Positions 7,022 to 14,487 of a DNA stretch of 64,000 bases are shown here, one piece after another. Every line of letters begins with the position of its first letter. Positions within the stretch are counted from its first letter, which is position 1. Position numbers and translations under genes: made by a program. The DNA is from Levilactobacillus acidifarinae DSM 19394 = JCM 15949 (GTDB lineage: Bacteria; Bacillota; Bacilli; Lactobacillales; Lactobacillaceae). A model generated the notes under the pieces. The model was not told the DNA's origin. It did not search any database and saw only the letters and a list, made by a program, of their open reading frames with translations. The stretch is from the NCBI RefSeq assembly GCF_001434835.1, contig NZ_AZDV01000028.1:362363-426362 (forward strand). Direction: 5' to 3'.

Positions 7022-8443
7022 TTAAGCTTGCGCCTTGGTCTTCCGACCATCCCGTAACATGGCCGCGAAGATAAAGCCCACGATGGAGACGACCAAGAAG
7101 GTCGCAAAGACCGCCCGGTAACCCGCCAAGTTGGCGTTCGCCGCCGTGGTCGTGGCCTTGTGGCTGGCCGTCACCATCGCCAAAATCAGCGTGGCCACGG
7201 CAACCCCGGTCGACCCTAGGATCTGCCGGACCGTGGTAATCACGGCGGTTCCGTGTGAAATCAGGTTATCGGGTAACGAGTTAGCGCCCAAGGTAACGGC
7301 TGGCATCATGACGAAGGCGTTACCCCCTTCAATCAGGGCTGCAATCAAGATCATGCTGAGTAAGGGTTGTTTCCCCGGCATCAAGACCAGTAAGGCCCAA
7401 CCGACGACAATCATGCCCATCCCGGTCAACATGGTACCCTTAAACCCAATCTTATCCGCTAAGTGTCCGGTAACCGGGTTCAACAGGCTGAGTAAGACGG
7501 CCCCAGGAACCAGTGACATCCCGGAAGCAAACGGCGATAAGCCCAGCACCGTTTGATAATACAACGGAAAGATGATGGTGACCACGATCAACGCAATGTA
7601 CGAGGTCCCGGTCAGCAAAACCGCCAAGTCGAAGTTAAAGGTCTTTAAGACCCGTAACTCCAGCAAGGGCGTGTCGACGTGGAACTGCCGCCAAACGAAG
7701 AACGTGACCAGTAACAGACTGACGATCAACAGGGCCCCTTGTAACCCCCAGTTGACACCGGCCTTCCCGATTTGGTTGACCACGTACAAAATCCCGATGA
7801 ACCCTAAGCTCCCCACAACGGACAAGTAATCCAACCGTGACGTGTGCTGGGGCATGACGTCCTTAATGGTCTTAAGCGACAGGACGAAGACCACCGTGAT
7901 GATCAACATGAAGACCACGAAGAGTCCCTGCCAGGTGGTGTATTTCAGGACGATCCCGGAAATGATCGGCCCCACGGCTAACGCGGACCCCATGACCAAT
8001 CCGGCGAAGCCCATCACACCACCCCGTTTATCCTCCGGCGTAATGCGCAACATCACGGTTTGATACGACGGGAACATCACCCCGACGGCCATGGCTTCCA
8101 TGACCCGCCCGAGCATCATCATCGGAAAACTAGTCGCTAAGTAAATGATAAAGGTCCCCACATCGAATAAGGCCAACATACTCATGAACAAAACGGGAAA
8201 CCGTAAATTATTCAACAACCACGGACTGACCGGCATCATCACCACCATCACCAACATGAATCCGGTGGTCAACCACTGCACGGTTGACGCCGGCACGTTG
8301 AAGTAGTGCATCAGTGTCGGATAGGCCGTTGAGAGCGATGACTGACTGATGGACATAGTAAACGTCCCGGCCAGTAGCGTCCAGATAAACGCTAAATGAT
8401 TATAAGGCCGCCCCTTTAAATCGATTGGTTGTGCTTCTGCCAT
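7022..8443 (-). CDS. MFS exporter of the DHA2 (14-TMS drug:H+ antiporter) type
   Basis: This integral membrane protein of 473 residues has about 14 hydrophobic segments. The N-terminal LAGTFTMSISQSSLSTAYPTLMHYFNV and the STVQWLTTGFMLV stretch are the typical opening of EmrB/QacA-like transporters. GRVMEAMAVGVMFPSYQTVMLRITPEDKRGGVMG matches motif A/B surroundings, and GLVMGSALAVGPIISG is motif C of antiporters. The substrate is probably a toxic amphiphile, but this cannot be read. I chose the ATG at 8443, eight bases after AGGAG. A GTG at 8452 abuts that site and is unlikely. It is monocistronic. A palindrome upstream (8468-8483) may be an operator, but no regulator gene is adjacent. Confidence 0.85.
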   Translation of the reverse strand: MAEAQPIDLKGRPYNHLAFIWTLLAGTFTMSISQSSLSTAYPTLMHYFNVPASTVQWLTTGFMLVMVVMMPVSPWLLNNLRFPVLFMSMLALFDVGTFIIYLATSFPMMMLGRVMEAMAVGVMFPSYQTVMLRITPEDKRGGVMGFAGLVMGSALAVGPIISGIVLKYTTWQGLFVVFMLIITVVFVLSLKTIKDVMPQHTSRLDYLSVVGSLGFIGILYVVNQIGKAGVNWGLQGALLIVSLLLVTFFVWRQFHVDTPLLELRVLKTFNFDLAVLLTGTSYIALIVVTIIFPLYYQTVLGLSPFASGMSLVPGAVLLSLLNPVTGHLADKIGFKGTMLTGMGMIVVGWALLVLMPGKQPLLSMILIAALIEGGNAFVMMPAVTLGANSLPDNLISHGTAVITTVRQILGSTGVAVATLILAMVTASHKATTTAANANLAGYRAVFATFLVVSIVGFIFAAMLRDGRKTKAQA

Positions 8444-8467
8444 CTTACCCACTCCTCTTTGCCTAGT

Positions 8468-8483
8468 TTAGAACTGTTCTTAA
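8468..8483. promoter_or_regulatory. Palindrome upstream of the MFS gene, possible operator
   Basis: TTAGAACTGTTCTTAA contains a perfect AGAAC-T-GTTCT inverted repeat, 25 bp upstream of the start codon, where a repressor could block transcription. Confidence 0.35.
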
Positions 8484-8598
8484 CTATTCTATCGTAGCCC
8501 TTTTCTTAGTTTCTGTAAACTCGTAACGCCCGGTAATCGCCCTAGTTTGGCCACTGACTTAGCCAGGACGGTTCCCGGTTTCCCTCCGGCAGGATAAG

Positions 8599-8626
8599 TT
8601 ACTTCCAGCGCCTTTTTTGGTACAAT
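8599..8626 (+). promoter_or_regulatory. Promoter of the 59-residue ORF
   Basis: TTACTT, 16 bp, TACAAT. Confidence 0.55.
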
Positions 8627-8682
8627 GGAGTTTATTAGGAATAGAAATCATTCTGGTAAATTAAAGGAATTGAGGGCAAGCC

Positions 8683-8862
8683 ATGGACTTAGTAAGCTAT
8701 TTACATGATGAAATTAACTTTCTCACCGAACAAATGAACGAAGCGGAAAAAGATAAGAACAGCTCCATGCGGTTTCTCTGCGATGCCCGGATCGAAGAAG
8801 CCAAGCACCTCTTAAACAAGATTGAAGCCGGAGACATCACTCAACTGACCAAAACCGAATAG
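8683..8862 (+). CDS. Small uncharacterised cytosolic protein (59 aa)
   Basis: This short gene has its own promoter, a GAGGG ribosome site six bases before the ATG, and a strong terminator ten bases after the stop. All of this supports a real gene. The product begins MDLVSYLHDEINFLTEQMNEAEKD and continues as one probable amphipathic, charged helix (ARIEEAKHLLNKIEAG). One cysteine (C33) is present and there is no membrane segment. I do not recognise the family. It could be a small regulatory or adaptor protein. Confidence 0.7.
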   Translation: MDLVSYLHDEINFLTEQMNEAEKDKNSSMRFLCDARIEEAKHLLNKIEAGDITQLTKTE

Positions 8863-8871
8863 GTGATTCAA

Positions 8872-8904
8872 CGAGGGCGAGGCCACCATCTCGCCCTCGT
8901 TTTG
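8872..8904 (+). terminator. Strong terminator
   Basis: Perfect 10-bp arms CGAGGGCGAG and CTCGCCCTCG, 8-nt loop, then TTTT. Confidence 0.9.
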
Positions 8905-8996
8905 GCTTTCAGCGAATCTAAGCCACCACTTAGTTCGCCGAATCGGTCGTTTTGGTGTAAATTAGAAGTGTCAATCAATTTAGAGGGGGTAACACG

Positions 8997-9788
8997 TTGA
9001 TAACCATTAAATCAGCTCGTGAAATTGAAAAAATGCGTGAATCCGGTGCGGTCCTGGCTGGTGTTCATTTGGGCTTACGTAAGCTCATCAAGCCCGGTAT
9101 CTCCAGTTGGGAAATTGAAGAATTTGCCAACAAGTACATCGAAGAACACAGGGCTAAACCGTCCGAAAAGGGCTTCGAAGGCTATAAGTACGCCACCTGC
9201 GTCAGCGTCAACGACGAAGTGGCCCACGCTATTCCGCGCAAGAACTTAATTCTAAAGAACGGTGACGTGGTCAAGGTCGACATGACCGTTAACTTGGACG
9301 GTTTTGAAAGCGACTCTTGCTGGGCTTACGCGGTCGGTGAGATCAGTGACGACGCCAAGCGGCTAATGGCCGTTACGAAAAAGGCGTTGTACCTGGGCAT
9401 CGATCAAGCCGTTGTGGGGAACCGCATCGGTGATATCGGTCACGCCATTCAAGACTACGTCGAAACTCAAAATCACATGGGCGACGTTCGGGAATTGATT
9501 GGCCACGGTATCGGCCCGACCATGCACGAACAACCCAACGTCCCCCACTACGGGGAAGCCGGTCACGGGTTACGGTTACGCGAAGGCATGACTATCACCA
9601 TCGAACCCATGGTCAACTTAGGCACTTGGGAAATCAAATCTAAGCCCACGGCTGACAAATCGTGGGAATACTACGTTTCGGCCGACGGATCGCTGTCCTG
9701 CCAATACGAACACACCCTGGCCATTACCAAGGACGGTCCCAAGATCTTAACGTCTCAAGATCCCGAATTTGACGCCAAGTATCTTTAA
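8997..9788 (+). CDS. map: Methionine aminopeptidase, type I
   Basis: This cytosolic metalloenzyme removes N-terminal methionine from nascent proteins. The 263 residues carry the five family metal ligands in order: D (VVKVDMTVN), D (FESDSCWAY), H (ELIGHGIGPTMHE), E (TIEPMVNL) and E (CQYEHTLAIT). The substrate-site histidine is in VAHAIPR. There is no N-terminal zinc finger, as expected for the bacterial type. Translation starts at a TTG eight bases after GAGGGGG. A ubiE-like methyltransferase follows after 17 bp, so the two form an operon. The pairing has no obvious functional logic. Confidence 0.93.
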   Translation: MITIKSAREIEKMRESGAVLAGVHLGLRKLIKPGISSWEIEEFANKYIEEHRAKPSEKGFEGYKYATCVSVNDEVAHAIPRKNLILKNGDVVKVDMTVNLDGFESDSCWAYAVGEISDDAKRLMAVTKKALYLGIDQAVVGNRIGDIGHAIQDYVETQNHMGDVRELIGHGIGPTMHEQPNVPHYGEAGHGLRLREGMTITIEPMVNLGTWEIKSKPTADKSWEYYVSADGSLSCQYEHTLAITKDGPKILTSQDPEFDAKYL

Positions 9789-9805
9789 TTAAGGAGGCGA
9801 TCCCC

Positions 9806-10531
9806 ATGGCGTTAACCAACCACACGTCCGAGAAAAACGTGGCGCACCTGTTCAATCAGATTGCACCCCAGTACGACCAGATGAATAGCGTCATCAGTCT
9901 GGGCACTCACCGACTCTGGCGCCGACGGGTCATGGGCGCCATGCGGGTGGCGCCGGGTAACTTCGCTCTCGACCTGTGTTGCGGCACCGGTGATTGGACG
10001 TTGGCTTTGGCTCAAGCAGTCGGCCCCCGTGGTCAAGTCGTTGGCCTCGACCTGAGTTCCGAAATGTTGGCGGTCGCTCGCCAGAAGGTGACAGCGGCCC
10101 ATCTGCAAAGTCAAATCACGCTAAAGGCTGGCGACGCGATGCACCTCCCCTACCCGGATAACCACTTCGACGTGGTCACCATCGGGTTCGGCCTACGTAA
10201 CGTCCCCGATGCTCAGCAGGTCTTAAACGAAATGACTCGGGTGGTCAAGCCCGGCGGTCAGGTGGTTTGTCTGGAAACGTCGCAACCCACCAATCCGTTA
10301 GTCCACGCCGGTTGGCAGGTTTACTTCGGTCACCTGGTACCGCTAATGGGGCGGGTGGTAGCGCACCATTACCAAGCCTACAACTACCTCCAACGGACCA
10401 CTCACGAATTCGTCTCGGCCGAGACTTTAGCGCAAATGTTCACCCAAGCGGGGCTGCAACAGGTGCACTTTGCTCGGTTCAATCTGGGCGCGGCGGCCGT
10501 GCACTTCGGACTAAAGCCGCGCTCAAAATGA
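9806..10531 (+). CDS. menG: Demethylmenaquinone methyltransferase (UbiE/MenG type)
   Basis: This SAM-dependent methyltransferase of 241 residues is expected to C-methylate demethylmenaquinone. The opening KNVAHLFNQIAPQYDQMNSVISLGTHRLWRR is the UbiE signature. The SAM-binding motif I is ALDLCCGTGDWTLAL, the acidic end of strand 2 is VGLDLSSEML, and GFGLRNVPDAQQVLNEMTRVVKPGGQVVCLE is the second UbiE signature. It is translated from an ATG after AAGGAGG, downstream of map. Most lactobacilli cannot make menaquinone de novo, so it may act on scavenged precursors. No other men genes are in the window. Confidence 0.85.
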   Translation: MALTNHTSEKNVAHLFNQIAPQYDQMNSVISLGTHRLWRRRVMGAMRVAPGNFALDLCCGTGDWTLALAQAVGPRGQVVGLDLSSEMLAVARQKVTAAHLQSQITLKAGDAMHLPYPDNHFDVVTIGFGLRNVPDAQQVLNEMTRVVKPGGQVVCLETSQPTNPLVHAGWQVYFGHLVPLMGRVVAHHYQAYNYLQRTTHEFVSAETLAQMFTQAGLQQVHFARFNLGAAAVHFGLKPRSK

Positions 10532-10551
10532 TTAAAGACTTATCCGAACCA

Positions 10552-10673
10552 CCGCTTCCGAGCCAGTCAGAATGGGCTGGAACGGGGGAGGTACGGCTTC
10601 AAGCCCCAAACACTGGGGCTTGAAGACCGACCTTTGCCTAAGTCCATTTCTGACCGGCTCTCCAGCTCGCACT
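10552..10673 (+). repeat. Dispersed multi-branched repeat, copy B (shortened)
   Basis: This has the same arms as copy A (CGCTTCCG.. CAGTCAGAATGGGCTGGAACGG .. TCTCCAGCTCGCACT) and the conserved GGCTTCAAGCC and GGGGCTTGAAGACCGACCTTTG. It lacks the 40-50 bp third branch found in copies A, C and D. Confidence 0.75.
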
Positions 10674-10725
10674 AGAGTTAACACCACAATTAAGCGCCGA
10701 TAGATATCCTAATTATCATAAACAT

Positions 10726-10770
10726 CAAAGGCACTGTCTAAGAAGATGATCTTCTTAGACAGTGCCTTTG
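10726..10770. repeat. Perfect 45-bp palindrome
   Basis: Two 22-bp arms, starting CAAAGGCACTGTCTAAGAAG and pairing perfectly, surround a single central G. There is no T-run after either arm, so it is not a classical terminator. It lies in the 490-bp gene-free gap between menG and the HTH regulator. Confidence 0.9.
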
Positions 10771-10847
10771 AATTACCATTTGGCAATGATAAGTCCGTAC
10801 GGTGGGCAATCGTGGCCCGTAACCTCCACTCACAAGCTTAGCCGTGA

Positions 10848-10984
10848 GGGTGGCTCTGAGCGAGCTCAGTGGTGTCGTTTGGGTTAGTCAGCGTCCTGAG
10901 CTGGCTTACCCAAAGGCCAATCTTGAAGACCGCTCTTTGGCTTCAAGTTGCGCCCACCACGTTCCAGCTTGCTCAGAGCCACCC
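10848..10984. repeat. Dispersed multi-branched repeat, copy E (variant)
   Basis: An outer stem of 18 pairs in 19 (GGGTGGCTCTGAGCGAGCT and AGCTTGCTCAGAGCCACCC) encloses a GTGGTG/CACCAC stem, a hairpin TTTGGGTTAGTCAGC/GCTGGCTTACCCAAA, and a hairpin CTTGAAG/CTTCAAG. The arrangement and the TTCCAG and CTTGAAGACCG words match copies A to D, but the arm sequences differ. Confidence 0.75.
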
Positions 10985-11022
10985 GGTAAGGCGACTGATT
11001 ACCACTAGTTCATCCCTTTCGC

Positions 11023-11880
11023 CTAGTCCAAAGTGGCTTCGGCATCGCGAATCAACCCCAACACGTGCTGGTTATCGTTGAGCCGCGCAAAGGCCGCCGC
11101 ATCGTCTAGATCCTGCTGGATTTTGGCGCGGTCAGCGTGATGTTGTTGCCGATTCAACGCCCGCCGCAAAATAATCCGTGCCAGATAAAACGTCACGTGG
11201 TACTGTGCACAGACCTTGACCCCGTAATCAAGTAGATCATTACTGGTCTCATAATCGCCCTGCTGACTGTAGAACTCGGCAGTGTAGTTAATAATGTTGA
11301 GCGCCCGCCAGATACTGTGCCGGGTCTTAAACGATAACTTACGGATCTCACCGAAGACTTTATTGAAATAAAACTCCGCGCGTTTAGAATCGTCGGCCTG
11401 ATTGTAGGCGATCCCCATCCCCGTGTAGGCCAACATGGCATACATCGAGTGATGGCCCTCGTCCAACCGGTTTAAAATCTGCGAAAAATCGTACAACGCA
11501 TCGCTAATACTCCCGTGCGACAGCGCCGTGGCGTATCCCCGCAGGAAGTAGTAGCGCAGTTGAAAAGTCACGGAATCGTCGATGGGATCGCCTAACTTCT
11601 CCAAATCCGCATGCACCATTGGGTACATCTCTTGTTGGAGGTGTGTTTCGGCCGACTCCAGAATCACCGCGCGCTTAGAATCACCACTCTGATTGACCGG
11701 AAACAGATCGTCTAGCGTGAGCTCCAAACGGTCACAGAGTTGCAGTAAGATTTTTAATGACGGGACCTTCCCGTTCCGTTCAAATTTACTTAAAGTTGCC
11801 TGCGTGCAAATTCCCTGGGCTAGTTGATCTTGCGACAGGTGCATCCGTTTGCGGGTCTCAATGAAGATTTCTACGTTCAT
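11023..11880 (-). CDS. HTH-TPR transcription regulator (Rgg/PlcR-like)
   Basis: This 285-residue protein has an N-terminal XRE-type helix-turn-helix (residues 5-58: RKRMHLSQDQLAQGICTQATLSKFERNGKVPSLKILLQLCDRLELTLDDLF). About 220 residues of helical repeats resembling TPRs follow (YFLRGYATALSHGSISDALYDFSQIL, AYTGMGIAYNQADDSKRAEFYFNKVF). This layout is that of RNPP and Rgg regulators, which bind short signal peptides through the TPR region. No pheromone gene is obvious beside it. The gene is alone, with the mpg gene diverging in timing but not direction, so its targets are unknown. The ATG at 11880 lacks a strong ribosome site (GAGGAACTGACAAC). Confidence 0.75.
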   Translation of the reverse strand: MNVEIFIETRKRMHLSQDQLAQGICTQATLSKFERNGKVPSLKILLQLCDRLELTLDDLFPVNQSGDSKRAVILESAETHLQQEMYPMVHADLEKLGDPIDDSVTFQLRYYFLRGYATALSHGSISDALYDFSQILNRLDEGHHSMYAMLAYTGMGIAYNQADDSKRAEFYFNKVFGEIRKLSFKTRHSIWRALNIINYTAEFYSQQGDYETSNDLLDYGVKVCAQYHVTFYLARIILRRALNRQQHHADRAKIQQDLDDAAAFARLNDNQHVLGLIRDAEATLD

Positions 11881-11923
11881 GTTGTCAGTTCCTCATCCCT
11901 TGAATGGTTTTGGGCTTGTCTTT

Positions 11924-12568
11924 TTAGTGTACAAGATTATCACCTGATTGCCAACCATGCTGATTTTTGTCCCAATCACGCTTACGGCTCGCCGACACGA
12001 ACGGGTTACCCGCGACCGTAAAGCGTAGCGGCTGATTGTGCCAACTGCCCTCACTGACCCCGATCCGGGCCGACGTCGCGATCTGCCGGGGCGTCCGGCT
12101 AGCCGTAGGGGTAATCCGCAGATTGTGCGCCCCTAATAGGGTCCGGTTCAAATCCTTGGTGTGAATCCCCAACGCCGCCATTAACTTTCCCGGGCCGTTG
12201 GTCACGTCCGGCACCGGCTTATCACGGTGCAGTTGCATCAATTCTAGTCCCTGGTGGGGCTCAATTCCCCGAATTAAGATTCCTTGGGGGGTGCCTTGCG
12301 GTTGGGCCGCCACGTTCAACATGTAATACCCCCGCAAGACGTATATGTAAATGGTTCCCGGCGCATCGTATAGCGCCGCATTAGCCGCCGTGTGTCGCCC
12401 GTTAAACGCGTGCGCGGCGGTATCCTGTTCCCCCAGATAAGCTTCGGTCTCCACAATCCAGCCGCTCATTATTCCGGCCTTAGTCTCATAGATCAACTCG
12501 TGGCCCAACAGGTCGCGGGCAATCTCCGGGGTGGGCCGGCCCATGTAAAAATCGCCGATTGCTGTCAT
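11924..12568 (-). CDS. mpg: 3-methyladenine DNA glycosylase (AAG/MPG family)
   Basis: This base-excision repair enzyme removes alkylated purines and hypoxanthine. The 214 residues include the family motifs DLLGHELIYE, GWIVETEAYLGEQDTAAHAFNGR (with the catalytic Glu in ETEAY and the following Asp/His), GTIYIYVLRGYYMLNVAA, GILIRGIEP and TNGPGKLMAALGI. Length is normal for bacterial MPG. I use the ATG at 12568, eight bases after AAAGGAG, rather than the in-frame start six codons upstream. It is monocistronic, back to back with the DUF488 gene. It is unrelated in fold to the two Tag-type proteins elsewhere in the window. Confidence 0.9.
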   Translation of the reverse strand: MTAIGDFYMGRPTPEIARDLLGHELIYETKAGIMSGWIVETEAYLGEQDTAAHAFNGRHTAANAALYDAPGTIYIYVLRGYYMLNVAAQPQGTPQGILIRGIEPHQGLELMQLHRDKPVPDVTNGPGKLMAALGIHTKDLNRTLLGAHNLRITPTASRTPRQIATSARIGVSEGSWHNQPLRFTVAGNPFVSASRKRDWDKNQHGWQSGDNLVH

Positions 12569-12638
12569 TGCTAGAACTCCTTTCAATTAATAAAAGTTAC
12601 TGTTGCCCCATAACTATTTTTTCAGCTCCCCCGTTCCT

Positions 12639-12666
12639 TTGCATGACCACTAACAAACGGTAGAAT
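12639..12666 (+). promoter_or_regulatory. Promoter of the DUF488 gene
   Basis: TTGCAT, 16 bp, TAGAAT, ending 22 bp before the ATG. Confidence 0.6.
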
Positions 12667-12688
12667 AGGCCTAGGAGATGATGTTTTT

Positions 12689-13081
12689 ATGGCATTAAAG
12701 TTAGAACGTATTTACACAAAACCCGCCGACCTTACCGGTTACCGGGTCCTGGTCGACCGCCTATGGCCCCGCGGGATCTCTAAGGTCAACGCCCATCTCG
12801 ACCACTGGGACAAAGAAATCGGCCCTTCGACCGATTTACGAAAATGGTTTAACCATGATCCCGAAAAATTTTCCGAATTTAAAACCCGCTACCTCGCGGA
12901 ATTAAAAGCTAACCCCGCGTTGCCAGCGTTCTTGCAACAACTCACCGAACAACTCGCCACCCAGGACGTGATCCTCCTGTACGGCGCTAAGGACGAGACC
13001 CATAACCAGGCCGTCGTGCTTAAAGCTTTTCTGCAAGCACAGCTTGCGGGGCAAGTACCCGCCGCACGGTTGCAAGACTAA
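12689..13081 (+). CDS. DUF488-family protein (130 aa)
   Basis: The pattern IYTKPADLTGYRVLVDRLWPRGISK, HLDHWDKEIGPSTDLRKWFNHDPEKFSEFKTRYLAEL and the C-terminal VILLYGAKDETHNQAVVLKAFL identify the short single-domain DUF488 family, of unknown biochemical role. It is soluble, with no membrane segment. The last 62 bp overlap the end of the convergent HAD gene on the other strand. An ATG follows GGAGATG. The family is often found near stress and repair genes, which fits the neighbouring glycosylase, but that is only association. Confidence 0.85.
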   Translation: MALKLERIYTKPADLTGYRVLVDRLWPRGISKVNAHLDHWDKEIGPSTDLRKWFNHDPEKFSEFKTRYLAELKANPALPAFLQQLTEQLATQDVILLYGAKDETHNQAVVLKAFLQAQLAGQVPAARLQD

Positions 13082-13706
13082 GAGCGTGAGTTCCCGGCAA
13101 CATGGCCGCTACGGGGGTCAAGGGGACCGCATTGATGCCGATGGTCACACAGCCAGCCGCCGTAGCCGCCTGAACGCCCGTTACGGTGTCTTCAAACGCC
13201 ACGCAGGCCCCCGGGGCCAAATCTAAGAGTTCGGCCGCCGCCAGGTAAACGTCCGGCGCAGGCTTACTGGCACCCAGATTAGCGGCCGGTACGATTTTAT
13301 CGAAAACGGCGGACAACCCCAACCGGTCAATTTCGGCCGCCGCGTTCGTGGATGCCGAAGCTAACGCTAACGGGTACCCCGCTTGTTGGAGTTCGGTCAA
13401 AAAAGCCGTCACCCCGGGCAACCGGTTGGCCGGGGTCATAGCGGTCACGTACTGGCGATACAGGTCGTTTTCGTGGTCGGTCATGGCTTGAAACTGAGCC
13501 GCCGTCAGCGTCTTTGCGCGGCCGACCGAGGCTAAAATCGTAGTCAGTGAGTCCGCACGACTCATTCCTGGTAAGCGAGTCGCTAACGTTGACGTCCAAG
13601 GAATATCTAGTTCCCGCGCAACGGTTTGCCAAGACTTCAAATGGTACTGCCACGAGTCCGCAATGACCCCGTGCAGATCGAATAAAAACCCGTGAATCGT
13701 CGTCAT
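13020..13706 (-). CDS. Beta-phosphoglucomutase-like HAD phosphatase/mutase with altered active site
   Basis: This 228-residue cytosolic HAD protein has the beta-phosphoglucomutase layout: motif I FDLHGVIADSWQYHLKSWQ (8-26), a helical cap with ATRLPGMSRADSL, motif II LASAST, motif III GASKPAPDVYLAAAELL, and motif IV FEDTVTGVQAATAAG. The nucleophile Asp is D10. The residue two places on, the general acid/base Asp in beta-PGM (DLDG), is histidine here (DLHG). The cap loop and hinge look normal, so the protein is probably folded but may have lost or changed mutase activity. It converges on and overlaps DUF488 by 62 bp. The ATG at 13706 follows GAGGGGG. Confidence 0.8.
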   Translation of the reverse strand: MTTIHGFLFDLHGVIADSWQYHLKSWQTVARELDIPWTSTLATRLPGMSRADSLTTILASVGRAKTLTAAQFQAMTDHENDLYRQYVTAMTPANRLPGVTAFLTELQQAGYPLALASASTNAAAEIDRLGLSAVFDKIVPAANLGASKPAPDVYLAAAELLDLAPGACVAFEDTVTGVQAATAAGCVTIGINAVPLTPVAAMLPGTHALSLATVRRVLAPQAVLAEKL

Positions 13707-13765
13707 TCGATTACCCCCTCGTCATCATGGGTGTTAACAAGTCTTATTATACACCTATCGCGCAG

Positions 13766-13800
13766 CAAAAAAGCGTCAACGGCCTTTACCGTTGGCGCTT
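13766..13800 (-). terminator. Terminator of the UspA gene
   Basis: Arms AAGCGTCAACGG and CCGTTGGCGCTT (11 of 12 paired), with a T-run on the minus strand. Confidence 0.85.
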
Positions 13801-13828
13801 ATTTAAGTTACTTGGTTTAACGATTCTG

Positions 13829-14287
13829 TTACCGAATCACAATCACGGAAACGTCGGATTTCCGCGCCAAGCGTAACCCGATAGCCCCCGGATGTCCGTG
13901 ACTGGCAAAATCTACGTCGGCCCCGCAAACGACTAAGTCCGGTTGAAAGTCCGGAATGATCTGTTGCAAGATCACGTCGTCGACGTCGCCGCCTTCCGCC
14001 ACGATGGGCCGCACGTTCTCCACGCCAAATTCCTTGGCCTTAGCGGCGTAATCCTTGACCACGTCTTGGAGTTCCTGACGCTTCTCGTGGACCTTATCCG
14101 GCATCAACGATTCGTAGATACTGATATCGTCGCTCTCTAGGACCGACGCAATTCCGAGTTCCGCCCCGTAATCTCGGGCCGTGGTCAACGCAAAGCGAAA
14201 GGCCCGGGCGGTTGACGGCCGATCATCTTCATCGATCGTAATCAACACGCGGTGGAAAAACAGTGGTCGGTAATTTTCATCTGGCAT
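13829..14287 (-). CDS. Universal stress protein (UspA family)
   Basis: This is a 152-residue single Usp domain. It opens with HRVLITIDEDDRPSTARAFRFALTTARDYGAELGIASV and ends PDLVVCGADVDFASHGHPGAIGLRLARKSDVSVIVIR. The ATP-binding type has G-x2-G-x9-G-(S/T), which here is only partly kept (GHPGAIGLRLARKSD), so nucleotide binding is uncertain. The protein is cytosolic and probably a dimer. It is monocistronic with its own terminator. The ATG at 14287 is preceded by CAGGAGGGG. Such proteins in lactobacilli respond to acid and starvation; nothing in the sequence shows that here. Confidence 0.85.
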   Translation of the reverse strand: MPDENYRPLFFHRVLITIDEDDRPSTARAFRFALTTARDYGAELGIASVLESDDISIYESLMPDKVHEKRQELQDVVKDYAAKAKEFGVENVRPIVAEGGDVDDVILQQIIPDFQPDLVVCGADVDFASHGHPGAIGLRLARKSDVSVIVIR

Positions 14288-14417
14288 AAAACCCCTCCTG
14301 GCGTCACAATCTCTGGTCTCATTATAACAAGCCTAATTGGAAACGCAACTGGCGTCCCGGTTAACGCTAGACTGGACGCTAATTAGCAGCTAGATTCTGG
14401 TTAAGTACTTCTCCCGT

Positions 14418-14459
14418 AAAAAGCAGCAGCCCAAACGGTAAAATTCGGGTTGCTGCTTT
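14418..14459 (-). terminator. Terminator of the BCCT gene
   Basis: AAAGCAGCAGCCC and GGGTTGCTGCTTT arms, with TTTTT on the minus strand. Confidence 0.85.
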
Positions 14460-14487
14460 AAGTTTAAATTGATTTTTAGTTAATTGT

